Source: Nostoc sp. NMS8
Lineage (GTDB): Bacteria; Cyanobacteriota; Cyanobacteriia; Cyanobacteriales; Nostocaceae
Assembly (NCBI RefSeq): GCF_017115045.1
Contig: NZ_JABXKK010000130.1
Coordinates: forward strand, 1 to 64,000
Length of the DNA: 64,000 bases
Reading direction: 5' to 3'
A model generated the notes under the pieces. The model did no database searches, was not told the DNA's origin, and saw only the letters and a program-made list of their open reading frames with translations. Both the position numbers and the translations under genes were made by a program. The first letter of the stretch is position 1, and each line of letters begins with the position of its first letter. Of the stretch, positions 32,431 through 41,148 are shown piece by piece.

Positions 32431-32880
32431 TTATGACGTTAGGGAAATGTGGGAATATATTAACTTATAAATTAGGCCACCCAAAGCTAAACCTCCCAAT
32501 GAAAAGATAGACGCAGTGGAAAAGGCTAACCCTTCCCTAAGACCCGCTCTTTGAAAGTCTATCCTGACTAATATAGTCGCTGAAATGATTAGTAAGGTAT
32601 CAAGAAATACCCGAAACCAGGCAATCATGATAAAAAATAAAAAAGCTGCTAAGACGGCAACACCAAAAGTCCTGGTATTTGATTTAAGTAAAATACTGTA
32701 GTAGTATATCATCTTAGGCCAAGGAGCGGTCAACGTTACGATTAAAAGCAAGATAGCAACTACAGTTACCACCCACACAAACAGAGGGGCACGAGTTTCA
32801 GATATTACCCAGCCCAGAGTACTATAACTAAGCAGTACTAGCGCCAGGGAGACCCAAGGAACTCTTTTCAAAATTGACAT
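32431..32880 (-). CDS. Four-helix membrane protein, hypothetical
   Basis: The 149-residue protein has four hydrophobic helices (WVSLALVLLSYSTLGWVI, FVWVVTVVAILLLIVTL, FGVAVLAAFLFFIMIAWF, and SIFSLGGLALGGLIYKLIY). A conserved-looking cytoplasmic segment with FLDTLLIISATILVRIDFQR lies between helices three and four. It is convergent with the MlaE permease. I do not recognise a named family. Confidence 0.7.
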   Translation of the reverse strand: MSILKRVPWVSLALVLLSYSTLGWVISETRAPLFVWVVTVVAILLLIVTLTAPWPKMIYYYSILLKSNTRTFGVAVLAAFLFFIMIAWFRVFLDTLLIISATILVRIDFQRAGLREGLAFSTASIFSLGGLALGGLIYKLIYSHISLTS

Positions 32881-33289
32881 GGGTTAATATTCCTAGTACA
32901 GGGTCAAGATTTTATTCGATAACTAACAATAACTAAGTGTAGTAACTCAAGACTTGATTTTGCTTGAGAGCTTGCTCAGTTTATGATGGCTGTCCTTCCT
33001 CAAGGATATCCCAGTATAAAAGGAGTTTTTCAGGATGTGGGTATCAATGAGACAATAAAGCAGAAGTTTTTGCAGATGAAATTATGTAGATTTTGGTTAT
33101 ATAGCTTAAACTGGTAAGTCTATAATCATATTTTTTATAGCTTCAATCAATAGGCTGTTATGCTGTTCCCAACAAAGCCAAACAAGTTTGTCGATAATTG
33201 CGGTACAAAGTAGTTAAATATGTTGTTAAAGATTTGTAAACTGTTAGCAGCCGAGTAGCCGCGTGTCACATCTTGTTTAAGGAATTATC
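32881..33289. other. Gene-free region upstream of cruF
   Basis: The 409-bp divergent region lies between the membrane protein gene and cruF. It must contain the promoters of both, but no convincing box, operator or repeat could be assigned. Confidence 0.4.
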
Positions 33290-34198
33290 ATGAGACAACT
33301 TGTTATTGCTGAACGCGTATGCCTCATTGGTCATATCGTGTCAAAAGCCTTTGGACTAGTAGGGATGCTACTGGTCGTACCTAATGCCGAAATAATTTTA
33401 AACTCATCGCAGGTTGGAGAAACCGCCATAGAGTTAAGTATGGCTGGCGGTGGTGTCGTGGATATCATTTTGGGGACAATAGCTGTCTCTATTTATGCTT
33501 ACCGGACGTTGGGATTAGGAACTTGGCTAGCATTTATGTTGCCGGCTGTGTTTATCTCCTTGGGGAGTGAACTACTGGGAACTAGTACAGGATTTCCATT
33601 TGGTGATTATAGTTACTTGAGTGGCTTGGGTTATAAGATTGGGGGGTTAGTTCCTTTCACAATTCCCTTATCTTGGTTCTATGTTGGGCTGTCGTCTTAC
33701 TTAATTGCTAGAACTGGTTTGAAAGTAGCTCAAAAACCCAGTTGGGGACGCCATATTGCTGCTATAGCTGTTGGTGCTTTACTCTTCACTTGCTGGGATT
33801 TTGCCCTTGAGCCAGCTATGAGTCAATCTTCTTTGCCCTTCTGGTATTGGGAACAACCAGGAGCATTTTTTGGGACACCTTACCAGAACTATGCAGGTTG
33901 GTTTGGTACTAGCGCCCTGTTTATGAGTGTGGCAGGATTATTGTGGAGAAATACCTCGATTAAATTAGAGCGATCGCAACTTAATCTGCCTTTAGTAGTT
34001 TATTTAACTAACTTTGCCTTCGCCGCCGGTCTTAGCTTGGCAGCTGGGTTCTCTATCCCTGTGTTACTCGGTTTATTGCTAGGTGTAACTCCTGCCGTGG
34101 TGCTGTGGTTAAGGAGTTCAACAACACCTGCTGAAGTTACTTTTGAACCAGTAACTAAAGAAGTATCAGTAGCCAAGGTTGAAGTTGCCTTGAAATAA
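33290..34198 (+). CDS. cruF: Carotenoid 1',2'-hydratase-type protein CruF
   Basis: The 302-residue polytopic membrane protein has six to eight helices. The family's conserved region GTSTGFPFGDYSYLSGLGYK is followed by VPFTIPLSWFYVGL, then TCWDFALEPAMSQ and WYWEQPGAFFGTPYQNYAGW. In cyanobacteria CruF hydrates the psi-end of gamma-carotene, giving the 1'-hydroxyl that CruG then glycosylates to make myxol glycosides. Immediate downstream placement of a CruG-type glycosyltransferase supports the call. ATG 33290 follows AAGGAATTATC. Confidence 0.9.
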   Translation: MRQLVIAERVCLIGHIVSKAFGLVGMLLVVPNAEIILNSSQVGETAIELSMAGGGVVDIILGTIAVSIYAYRTLGLGTWLAFMLPAVFISLGSELLGTSTGFPFGDYSYLSGLGYKIGGLVPFTIPLSWFYVGLSSYLIARTGLKVAQKPSWGRHIAAIAVGALLFTCWDFALEPAMSQSSLPFWYWEQPGAFFGTPYQNYAGWFGTSALFMSVAGLLWRNTSIKLERSQLNLPLVVYLTNFAFAAGLSLAAGFSIPVLLGLLLGVTPAVVLWLRSSTTPAEVTFEPVTKEVSVAKVEVALK

Positions 34199-34202
34199 GT
34201 CT

Positions 34203-34345
34203 ATTTGGGATTGGGGACTGGGGACTGGGGATTGGGGAGATGAGGGAGCAGGGGAGGCAGGGGAGGCAGAGGGAGAAAAACTATTGATATTACCCAGTCC
34301 CCAATGCCCATACCCAATGCCCCATGCCCAATAATGCCCAATGAA
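34203..34345. repeat. Heptamer short tandem repeats (STRR) between cruF and cruG
   Basis: Tandem GGGGACT/GGGGATT units (34205-34236), GGGAGGCAG units, then TGCCCAA/TGCCCCA and ATGAATA units occupy almost the whole spacer. The ATGAATA units run into the cruG start codon. Similar tracts occur at 9028-9070, 12001-12090, 35546-35590, 37818-37850, 39140-39240, 41045-41130 and 50870-50940. Confidence 0.7.
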
Positions 34346-34347
34346 TA

Positions 34348-35544
34348 ATGAATAATGACAACGCTTTGATATTAGAAAGCGCCATTTCCTTTTTTTTACT
34401 ACTTATCCAATTACCAGCAACGGCGATTCTGTTTTCGCGCCTATTAAAGGGGCCAAGACGCCATCCTCCAATAGAACCCCAACAGCCAACACTAGAGCTT
34501 TTGGGTAAGGTTAGCATCGTCGTTCCTACACTCAATGAGGCGCTTCGCATTAGCCCTCTGTTGGCTGGTTTAAGTCAGCAAAGCTATGAAGTTCGGGAAA
34601 TTATGGTTGTAGACAGTAAGTCCAGTGATGGCACTCCCGACTTGGTAAAAGCCTCACAGCAGAAAGATCCGCGCTTTCGCCTGATGACAGATGATCCCTT
34701 ACCCTCTGGTTGGGTGGGGCGGCCTTGGGCGTTGCATAATGGTTTTCTATATAGCTCAGAAGCGAGTCAGTGGTTTCTGGGGTTGGATGCTGATATCCAA
34801 CCACATCCTGGTTTAGTGGCTGGTTTAGTGAAGACAGCCGAAGCACAAGGCTATGACCTTGTTTCCCTTTCACCCCAATTCATCCTTAAATACCCTGGGG
34901 AGTGCTGGTTACAACCTGCTTTGTTGATGACTTTACTTTATCGATTTGACCCAGCGGGGATCAATACAGAGCAACCAGAACGGGTAATGGCAAATGGGCA
35001 GTGTTTTTTGTGTCGTCGCTCCGTTCTAGCTGCTGTGGGTGGTTATAGCAGTGCGAGTAATTCTTTTTGTGATGATGTCACTTTGGCACGCAATATTGCT
35101 ATCCAAGGTTATAAGGTGGGCTTTTTAGATGGCGCAAAAGTGTTGAAGGTACGCATGTATGAAGGGGCGATGGAGACGTGGAAAGAATGGGGGCGGAGTC
35201 TCGATCTCAAAGATGCAACTTCTCGTTCTCAGTTGTGGGGAGATTTATGGCTACTCACATCTGTTCAAGGTCTACCCCTATTAATTGTTCTCACTTTTTT
35301 GTTGATTTCTACCCCACTCTCACATTTGGCCGCTCCCCCACTCTTGCTGCTGGGACTGAATTTATTCCTGGTGGTAATTCGCTTTGCTATGCTGATAGCG
35401 ATCGCACCTTCCTACGATCGCACAAACGCTAAAGGCAGCTGGTTATTCTGGCTTTCACCTTTGGCCGATCCCTTCGCTGTACTGCGAATCTTCTTATCTG
35501 CATTCCACACGCCGCGCGAATGGCGAGGACGCAAGTATAGTTAG
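34348..35544 (+). CDS. cruG: Glycosyltransferase family 2, CruG type
   Basis: The 398-residue protein has one N-terminal membrane helix (ISFFLLLIQLPATAILF). A GT-A domain follows with VSIVVPTLNEALRISPLL, VVDSKSSDGTPDL, FLGLDADIQPHPG (DxD) and FCDDVTLARNIAIQGYKVGF. Two or three C-terminal helices complete it. CruG transfers the sugar to the 2'-hydroxyl of myxol. The start ATG lies inside a run of ATGAATA repeats, so the true start could be slightly downstream. Downstream are heptamer repeats and the convergent RNase H gene. Confidence 0.9.
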   Translation: MNNDNALILESAISFFLLLIQLPATAILFSRLLKGPRRHPPIEPQQPTLELLGKVSIVVPTLNEALRISPLLAGLSQQSYEVREIMVVDSKSSDGTPDLVKASQQKDPRFRLMTDDPLPSGWVGRPWALHNGFLYSSEASQWFLGLDADIQPHPGLVAGLVKTAEAQGYDLVSLSPQFILKYPGECWLQPALLMTLLYRFDPAGINTEQPERVMANGQCFLCRRSVLAAVGGYSSASNSFCDDVTLARNIAIQGYKVGFLDGAKVLKVRMYEGAMETWKEWGRSLDLKDATSRSQLWGDLWLLTSVQGLPLLIVLTFLLISTPLSHLAAPPLLLLGLNLFLVVIRFAMLIAIAPSYDRTNAKGSWLFWLSPLADPFAVLRIFLSAFHTPREWRGRKYS

Positions 35545-35586
35545 GAGTGAGGAGTTAGGAGTTAAAAATTCATAACTCATAACTCC

Positions 35587-36495
35587 CTAGTCCTCTTCCC
35601 CTCCTACTTGATCCCCGCGTTCCAATTCCCAAAGAATTTGATTTCCTTCACGGCGTACTCGTGACACTATCCAGTTTCGCCAGCGCCATTGATCTCCACG
35701 ACTGGTGACAGCGCTGGCGTGGACATCCATCAAGTCTGCTAACTCAGAACTGGTGATTAAGTAGCCTTTTTCAGAAATTTCGTCAGCTATACGCAGAGTT
35801 TCGACCAAGCTGCGGAGTTGCGAAACCCTCATTTCTGGCGCTTTTTCATCGGTTACGGCCGCAGTTGGCCCTGTTGATGGTTCCATAACGGTTATTTCTG
35901 GTGCAGAAGTACTGATTTCTTGCGGACTTTGGTTAATTATTCTAGAGTTTTTTTCATAATCAGCTACTTTTGCTACATTTAGTTCATTTGTGGAAGGTAA
36001 AGATTTATAAAAATCTGTGGAAGATAATTGTTGTAGAGTAGGGGTTTTGCCACTTGCATAAGTGCGAGCGATCGCATCACAACGTTCGTTACCTATGTTA
36101 CCAGAATGTCCCCGGACGTGTTGCCATTTTACTTGTTGGGTATTGAGTTCATCTAAGATTTCTAAAAGGTCTTGGTTTTGGACGGGTTTACCATCTGACT
36201 TTTTCCAGCCTTTATTTTTCCAGCCTTTCACCCATTTGGTAACGCAGTTAATCAGGTATTCGCTATCCGTATGAAGGGTGATTGGTTGTGCTTGTTGAGA
36301 TGTTTGCAGAAATTGAAGGGCGGCGATCGCAGCTTGCATCTCCATTTTATTATTAGTGGTATGAGGGGAGGCATCACCTATTTCGTGGATTGAGCCATCG
36401 TTGAAATAGACGACTACACCCCAACCGCCAGGGCCAGGATTACCGGTGCAAGCACCATCGGTGTATATGCTTTGAATTGTGGGTTGGGTGGACAT
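35587..36495 (-). CDS. rnhA: Ribonuclease HI with C-terminal extension
   Basis: The protein has 302 residues from ATG 36495; the frame is open to 36633 but the extra N-terminus is not RNase H-like. The first 150 residues are a full RNase HI with the catalytic acids in YTDGACTGNPGPGGWG, NNKMEMQAAIAAL, LHTDSEYLINCV and ERCDAIA, plus the basic handle WVKGWKNKGWKKSDGK. It cleaves RNA in RNA-DNA hybrids. Bacterial RNase HI is normally about 155 residues; here a linker and a C-terminal domain follow. That domain (SELADLMDVHASAVTSRGDQ, WRWRNWIVSRVRREG) looks like a winged-helix nucleic-acid binder. Confidence 0.9.
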   Translation of the reverse strand: MSTQPTIQSIYTDGACTGNPGPGGWGVVVYFNDGSIHEIGDASPHTTNNKMEMQAAIAALQFLQTSQQAQPITLHTDSEYLINCVTKWVKGWKNKGWKKSDGKPVQNQDLLEILDELNTQQVKWQHVRGHSGNIGNERCDAIARTYASGKTPTLQQLSSTDFYKSLPSTNELNVAKVADYEKNSRIINQSPQEISTSAPEITVMEPSTGPTAAVTDEKAPEMRVSQLRSLVETLRIADEISEKGYLITSSELADLMDVHASAVTSRGDQWRWRNWIVSRVRREGNQILWELERGDQVGGEED

Positions 36496-36619
36496 GCTTA
36501 GAAGTATCGAAGCGCGAAGGCAATAGTTATTAGCGGCGAATTTTTGAACAACATGCAGGCTATTATACTGATAAAAATTCTTAATTCTGACTCCTGAATT
36601 GTGACTTCGGAATTTTTCT

Positions 36620-36874
36620 TCAATCCTCATCATCAGGCAAATTTTCCATTTCTTCAGTAATTAGCGTCTGAAAATCTTCGTCACAATGATTATACAGATG
36701 AACCGCAGCAGCTAGAAGTTCTGCTAGAATTTCAGCTTGTTGGTTAGCAGTTAAACTAGTTAACTGTAACTGGTTAATTAAGGCTTGTACTTTCAGGCAT
36801 TCTGTACCTAATTCAGCAATCAAGGTACTGAGGGTTGAATTGGTGACTGCAAGAGGGCGATCGCTAATCTGCAT
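36620..36874 (-). CDS. Small acidic helical protein, hypothetical
   Basis: The 84-residue protein is helical throughout (LSTLIAELGTECLKVQALIN, QQAEILAELLAAAVHLYNHC) with an acidic tail ENLPDDED. It has no signal or membrane segment. It lies 124 bases upstream of the RNase HI gene and directly downstream of a truncated gene remnant, all on the minus strand. The family is not recognised, although the composition looks like a genuine conserved cyanobacterial protein. Confidence 0.65.
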   Translation of the reverse strand: MQISDRPLAVTNSTLSTLIAELGTECLKVQALINQLQLTSLTANQQAEILAELLAAAVHLYNHCDEDFQTLITEEMENLPDDED

Positions 36875-36877
36875 AAT

Positions 36878-37045
36878 TTAGTTATTGTCCCAATCTTTTA
36901 CCGCTTGTTGGATTGCCTTGTCAAAAGCACAAATCTCTTTTTCCCAATGCTTAATTAAACCTTCGTCAGGAAAACTATTTTCTGATTCCAGTCTAATCTT
37001 TTCTTGATGTTCGGTAATTCTTTGAGCTAAAGATTCAATTGCTTT
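36878..37045 (-). pseudogene. Remnant of a small helical protein gene
   Basis: The open frame (K A) IESLAQRITEHQEKIRLESE, then FPDEGLIKHWEKEICAFDKA and IQQAVKDWDNN ends at 36878. It has a stop (TAA, 37046-37048) directly upstream and no start codon. The pattern of an amphipathic helix followed by GLIKHWEKEI is that of a small cyanobacterial protein usually longer at its N-terminus, so this looks 5'-truncated. A non-ATG start (ATT) would be the only way to express it. Confidence 0.5.
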
Positions 37046-37065
37046 TTAATGGTGCTTCTTACTCA

Positions 37066-37809
37066 TTACTTAGAGCGATAAGCAAGGCGGAGACTTTGGA
37101 TTAAAATCACCAGAGATGCGATCGCCATTAACCCGCCCCAAAACCAGTAAGGTAAAAGTAAATACCGCTGCATTTGTGCTGTATCAGAGATTCCAAGGGG
37201 GCCAGCCGAACTGCTAAATAGATAATCAAGTTGATGGTACGTACTTACACAAGCTTGCACACCCAGAAATTGAATAGCAAAACCTTGCGCCCAACGAGGT
37301 GCTTTCAGGGCGATACCTAAGATTATTAAACCCAGTAAGGGAATTGCCACTAATCCGAACCAGGAACGCACCCAAATTAATGTCGAAAATAGCAAAAAAC
37401 TCCCTAATATTTTTAAACAGAGGGTTGCTGCTGTAAAACTGCGGGAAGCTAGAATCAAAGCTGCACCGGCAATAGGTGGCCCCATTGGGCCTGCGGCGGC
37501 GATTATTGCCGGGACAATTGGCCCCAATAACGACCGGATGCCATAAGTTGCGACACCGGAACCATTGCTAAAAATCTCTAATTTTTGGAACTGTCCCCCT
37601 AATAGCAGTGCCATTAAGCCGTGACCCATTTCATGAAACCAAGTTGCCAGAATTGTAAATGGGTATAAGATATAGTCACCTCCTGGTACTTGCCACAATA
37701 AAGCAGTTGCGATCGCTGCTGCAACTAGCCAGGTAAGCCCCATACGTTCAACAACTGGCGGGGCTTCTTTGGTAAGTAAGGTTTTAAAATTTTTACTTGA
37801 TTCCCTCAT
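37066..37809 (-). CDS. M50-family membrane metallopeptidase-like protein
   Basis: The 247-residue polytopic membrane protein has the zinc motif HExxH in TWFHEMGHGLMALLLGG (about residues 83-87), within the second helix. Later helices include GAALILASRSFTAATLCLKI and LGLIILGIALKAPRW. The second conserved motif of site-2 proteases (NxxPxxxLDG) is not present. It may therefore belong to the M50B-like branch, which does intramembrane or membrane-associated proteolysis of unknown substrates. It is preceded by heptamer TTTTAGA repeats. Confidence 0.8.
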   Translation of the reverse strand: MRESSKNFKTLLTKEAPPVVERMGLTWLVAAAIATALLWQVPGGDYILYPFTILATWFHEMGHGLMALLLGGQFQKLEIFSNGSGVATYGIRSLLGPIVPAIIAAAGPMGPPIAGAALILASRSFTAATLCLKILGSFLLFSTLIWVRSWFGLVAIPLLGLIILGIALKAPRWAQGFAIQFLGVQACVSTYHQLDYLFSSSAGPLGISDTAQMQRYLLLPYWFWGGLMAIASLVILIQSLRLAYRSK

Positions 37810-38149
37810 AGGACACTTGATTTTAGATTTTAGATTTTAGATTTTAGATTATTCCCCAGATTAATTCGTGGGGCATTTAATTTTGGATTTTAGATTATTC
37901 CTTCAATCTAAAATCCAAAATTTTGACGGTGTATTTTCATCTATCCTAATGTAATTATTGAAATATTAGGGTTGCTGAGAAATGCAACAATTCGCACATC
38001 GAAGCGACGGCTGTAACCTATGGTGCTATCAAGAGCAACATAGCCATCCGTCGCTTGTCTGATGCAGTTTATTTGTTTTTCCTCCAAAAGCGATGCTGGA
38101 GGATAGGCGGCAAATACTTAGACGAATGTCACAATTAAGCGAAAATCAG
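37810..38149. other. Gene-free spacer with TTTTAGA heptamers and a palindrome
   Basis: TTTTAGA is repeated in tandem at 37820-37850 and again near 37885. Further on, GCGACGG (38003-38009) and CCGTCGC (38048-38054) bracket TGTAACCTATGG and ACATAGCC, giving a hairpin of about 50 bp. No gene is seen. Confidence 0.5.
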
Positions 38150-39016
38150 TTAAGCAAGTTGAAAGAGGAATGTCATCAAGTCTCCTTTACCTAAGCTGAT
38201 GCGATCGCCTGGTCGCAAGCGATGACGGTTGCCTGGTAAAAGTGGCAAATTATTAATATAAGTGCCATTAGAACTTCCCACATCCTCTACATAGTGAGCA
38301 TCTCCCTCGACGCGAATATCTGCATGAATCCGCGAGACAATTTCTGAATTAGTAAATCCTGAAACATCTATATCAGGGGGAATCCGGTCATTAGGTTTAC
38401 CGATATGAACCACAGAGAAATTTTGCGGCAATTCAATTAAGCGATCGCTTTGAACGTGGATTAACCGCGCTGTAACCTGCTGCAATTGCGTTCTAGCGGC
38501 AGTTGTCGCTAGTGGCGGGGATACTTCGGCTTCAGAGGTCGGTTCTGGTTCCAAAGGTGGTGGAGTAGGAATACTTTGTACAGAAACTACAGGTTGAATT
38601 GCGATGGTTGGCGCTGGTTCGGGCGGGCTGGTTGGTGTAACAGGTATCTGTGGCGCTGGTTCTGGGGGAACTGCTACCTCTGTTGGTGGTAAAGATGATT
38701 CAGGGGGACGAGAGTTAGTAGATTCGCTAATTCCCAAAGCATTTGGTTGTAAAAGTTCTAGCAGTGGATCGGGTGGTACTAACGGCGGTACTTCCACAGA
38801 AATATCTGGAGTGACTGTTGTAGCTACTGCGGTATGAACGTGTGGAACTCCTGCTGAGTGAAGGTTATAGCCACACTGACCGCAAAATGCAGCATCTGCC
38901 TGCACACTTGCCCCACAACTGGGACAATTAGTAGTCGCGGGTAACGGTGTATAACAAGCTTCACATTGGACAGCACCATCAGGGTTGGGATGATTGCAAT
39001 TAGGGCAGACGATCAT
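38150..39016 (-). CDS. FHA-domain protein with double zinc ribbon
   Basis: The 288-residue protein has two N-terminal zinc ribbons: CPNCNHPNPDGAVQCEAC and CPSCGASVQADAAFCGQCG. A long Pro/Glu/Thr-rich linker (about 65-185) follows. The C-terminal FHA domain (about 195-285) has VVHIGKPNDRIPPDI, VSRIHADIR, and VGSSNGTYINN. FHA domains bind phosphothreonine, so this is a likely partner of Ser/Thr kinases, probably cytoplasmic. The linker may be flexible and phosphorylated. It is downstream of pgl on the same strand, 232 bases away. Confidence 0.9.
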   Translation of the reverse strand: MIVCPNCNHPNPDGAVQCEACYTPLPATTNCPSCGASVQADAAFCGQCGYNLHSAGVPHVHTAVATTVTPDISVEVPPLVPPDPLLELLQPNALGISESTNSRPPESSLPPTEVAVPPEPAPQIPVTPTSPPEPAPTIAIQPVVSVQSIPTPPPLEPEPTSEAEVSPPLATTAARTQLQQVTARLIHVQSDRLIELPQNFSVVHIGKPNDRIPPDIDVSGFTNSEIVSRIHADIRVEGDAHYVEDVGSSNGTYINNLPLLPGNRHRLRPGDRISLGKGDLMTFLFQLA

Positions 39017-39248
39017 CGATATTTAGCCTTTGTTCAAGATCATCATAAATATAGGTAGGACTGGCAAGCAGAGGGCGGCCCTAACTTTAGATTCTAGCAA
39101 TTACTGCAAATGAAACAATGAATTGGACACTCTTACGCAGGGAGGAGGGGGGCAGGGGAGCAGGGGAGAAAGTTCAGTAAGTTTTTCCCCTCTGCCCCTC
39201 CGCCCCTCCGCACCTCTGCCTCTTGTGCCCAATGCCCAATTCCCAAGT

Positions 39249-39971
39249 TTAATGTTGAAGTTCCAAACCTGCTGCTGCATCCAGCAGCCACCAAAGTTCT
39301 CCTTGGGGCCGAATTAAGCGGGATGGGTAAGTGAAATCATCGGCCACAGGTGCAAAGATTTGCGCTAAAGCTGGTCGTTTATTAGCACCAGCAACCAGAA
39401 AAATTATGCTGCGAGCAGAGTTGATGAAGGGGTATGTGAAAGTGATCCTGGGGTTTCCGTCTTTGTTACCCACAGTCACTAGGCGATCGCGTACTTTGAG
39501 AGCTTCTGTGTGGGGAAACAAAGATGCAGTATGTGCATCATCACCTATTCCTAGTAATATTACATCCAACGCAGGAAACTCAACCCCAGAAGAATTGAAA
39601 AATTCTTTGAGATGTTGTTCATACTTCGCAGCAGATAGCTCTGGATTAGCTTCTAAAGTTGGTATGGGGTGAATGTTAGCTGCTGGGATATCAACTCGAT
39701 CTAGCCATGCACGACGCGTCATCAGTTCATTGCTATCGGGGTGATCTGGTGGTACGTAGCGCTCATCCCCCCAGAATATATGAATTTTATCCCAAGGTAG
39801 TTTTTGAGTAGCGATCGCTTCGTATAACGGTTTAGGTGTACTACCACCAGACAAGGCGATGGTAAACTGCCCACGTTGCTCAATGGCAGTTTCTAGCTTA
39901 GACAGAATTAATTCTAGCGCTCGTGCAACCAGCGCCGGCTGATCCGGTAGAACTTCAACAGTTTTGTTCAT
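39249..39971 (-). CDS. pgl: 6-phosphogluconolactonase
   Basis: The 240-residue protein matches the Pgl/DevB family: FTIALSGGSTPKPLYEAI near the N-terminus, IHIFWGDERYVPPDHPDSNE in the middle and DVILLGIGDDAHTASLFPHT later, with FTYPFINSARSIIFLVAGA. It hydrolyses 6-phosphogluconolactone in the oxidative pentose phosphate pathway, the main NADPH source in the dark and in heterocysts. Zwf/OpcA are not adjacent. The 3' flank is made of heptamer and poly-purine repeats. Confidence 0.93.
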   Translation of the reverse strand: MNKTVEVLPDQPALVARALELILSKLETAIEQRGQFTIALSGGSTPKPLYEAIATQKLPWDKIHIFWGDERYVPPDHPDSNELMTRRAWLDRVDIPAANIHPIPTLEANPELSAAKYEQHLKEFFNSSGVEFPALDVILLGIGDDAHTASLFPHTEALKVRDRLVTVGNKDGNPRITFTYPFINSARSIIFLVAGANKRPALAQIFAPVADDFTYPSRLIRPQGELWWLLDAAAGLELQH

Positions 39972-40244
39972 GGCTTCATCATCATATTACTGGCTTCCAG
40001 CAATACCATACCGAACTTATTACAATCCCCCTTTTTAACTTTTGAAACATTTAACATCGTGGATTAAGTAGACTGGAAAAATGTAGACGCTCATTATCAC
40101 CTTCAAGCGTAAGTTGTCAGTAGTAAGTTGCATTAACTACTGATCGCAGTCATGATTATTTTTATTTACATACAGTTACTTGATACTTGGTTGATTGACG
40201 CCACAAAGGATACATTTATTAATTCTTATTAAAAATTAATAAAA

Positions 40245-40988
40245 CTAATTAATCACAAACAATGCTTCCCAATCTGCGATCGCTTCACGTTGGGCAATTA
40301 ACAATTCTTGAATTCCTTTTTGAGCCACATCTAGTAGTTGATCCAACTGAGTGCGGCTAAAGCTGCCTTCTTCGGCTGTTCCTTGGACTTCAATGATTCC
40401 CAGGTGTTGATTCATGACCACATTAAAGTCTACTGTTGCAGCCACATCTTCGATATAATTTAGATCCAAAAATGGCTCTCCCTCCAGTAATCCTACGGAA
40501 ACTGCTGCCACCTGACCAGATAAAGGCGATCGCTCCAACACGCCCTCTTGCAACAATTTAGAAACCGCATGAGCCAACGCCACAAACGAGCCTGTAATAG
40601 CTGTTGTCCGAGTTCCGGCGTCCGCTTGCAACACATCAGCATCAACAGTCAGCGTGCGTTCTCCCAATGCCTCAAAATCCACTGCTGCGCGTAAGCTACG
40701 TCCAATTAGACGTTGAATTTCTTGCGTCCGTCCAGATAATTTCAATAATTCCCTTTCTTGCCGTTTTTGGGTAGCAGATGGTAGCATCCGGTACTCAGCA
40801 GTTAACCAGCCTTTACCAGTTCCTTCAAGAAACTTTGGAACTCCCTTATTAACGCTAACAGTACAAAGTACCTGAGTATCACCGCATCTTGCGAGAACAG
40901 AACCAGGGGCAAAGCGGGTGAAGTTGGGGTAAAAGCTGATTGGACGTAGTTCGTAGGGAAGACGACCATCAGGACGCTGCCAAGCCAT
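40245..40988 (-). CDS. rph: Ribonuclease PH
   Basis: The 247-residue protein has the RNase PH core: MAWQRPDGRLPYELRPISF at the start, VLARCGDTQVLCTVSVN, RMLPSATQKRQERELLKLSG, QRLIGRSLRAAVDF, DADVLQADAGTRTTAITGSF and the phosphate-binding/tail segment with VVMNQHLGIIEVQGTAEEG. It is a phosphate-dependent 3'-5' exonuclease that trims tRNA 3' ends. Its length is standard. Confidence 0.95.
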   Translation of the reverse strand: MAWQRPDGRLPYELRPISFYPNFTRFAPGSVLARCGDTQVLCTVSVNKGVPKFLEGTGKGWLTAEYRMLPSATQKRQERELLKLSGRTQEIQRLIGRSLRAAVDFEALGERTLTVDADVLQADAGTRTTAITGSFVALAHAVSKLLQEGVLERSPLSGQVAAVSVGLLEGEPFLDLNYIEDVAATVDFNVVMNQHLGIIEVQGTAEEGSFSRTQLDQLLDVAQKGIQELLIAQREAIADWEALFVIN

Positions 40989-41148
40989 TGGAGTTGCCTC
41001 AAGTTTTACAGTACTGCCTTATAGATTACCTTAGTGTTGTAAATCTACTGGGGATTGGGGACTGGGGACTGGGTATTGGGGACTAGGCATAATCAATGGT
41101 TTTTCTTCCCCTGCCTCCCCTGCCCCTCTGCTCCCCCTGCTTCTTTAT

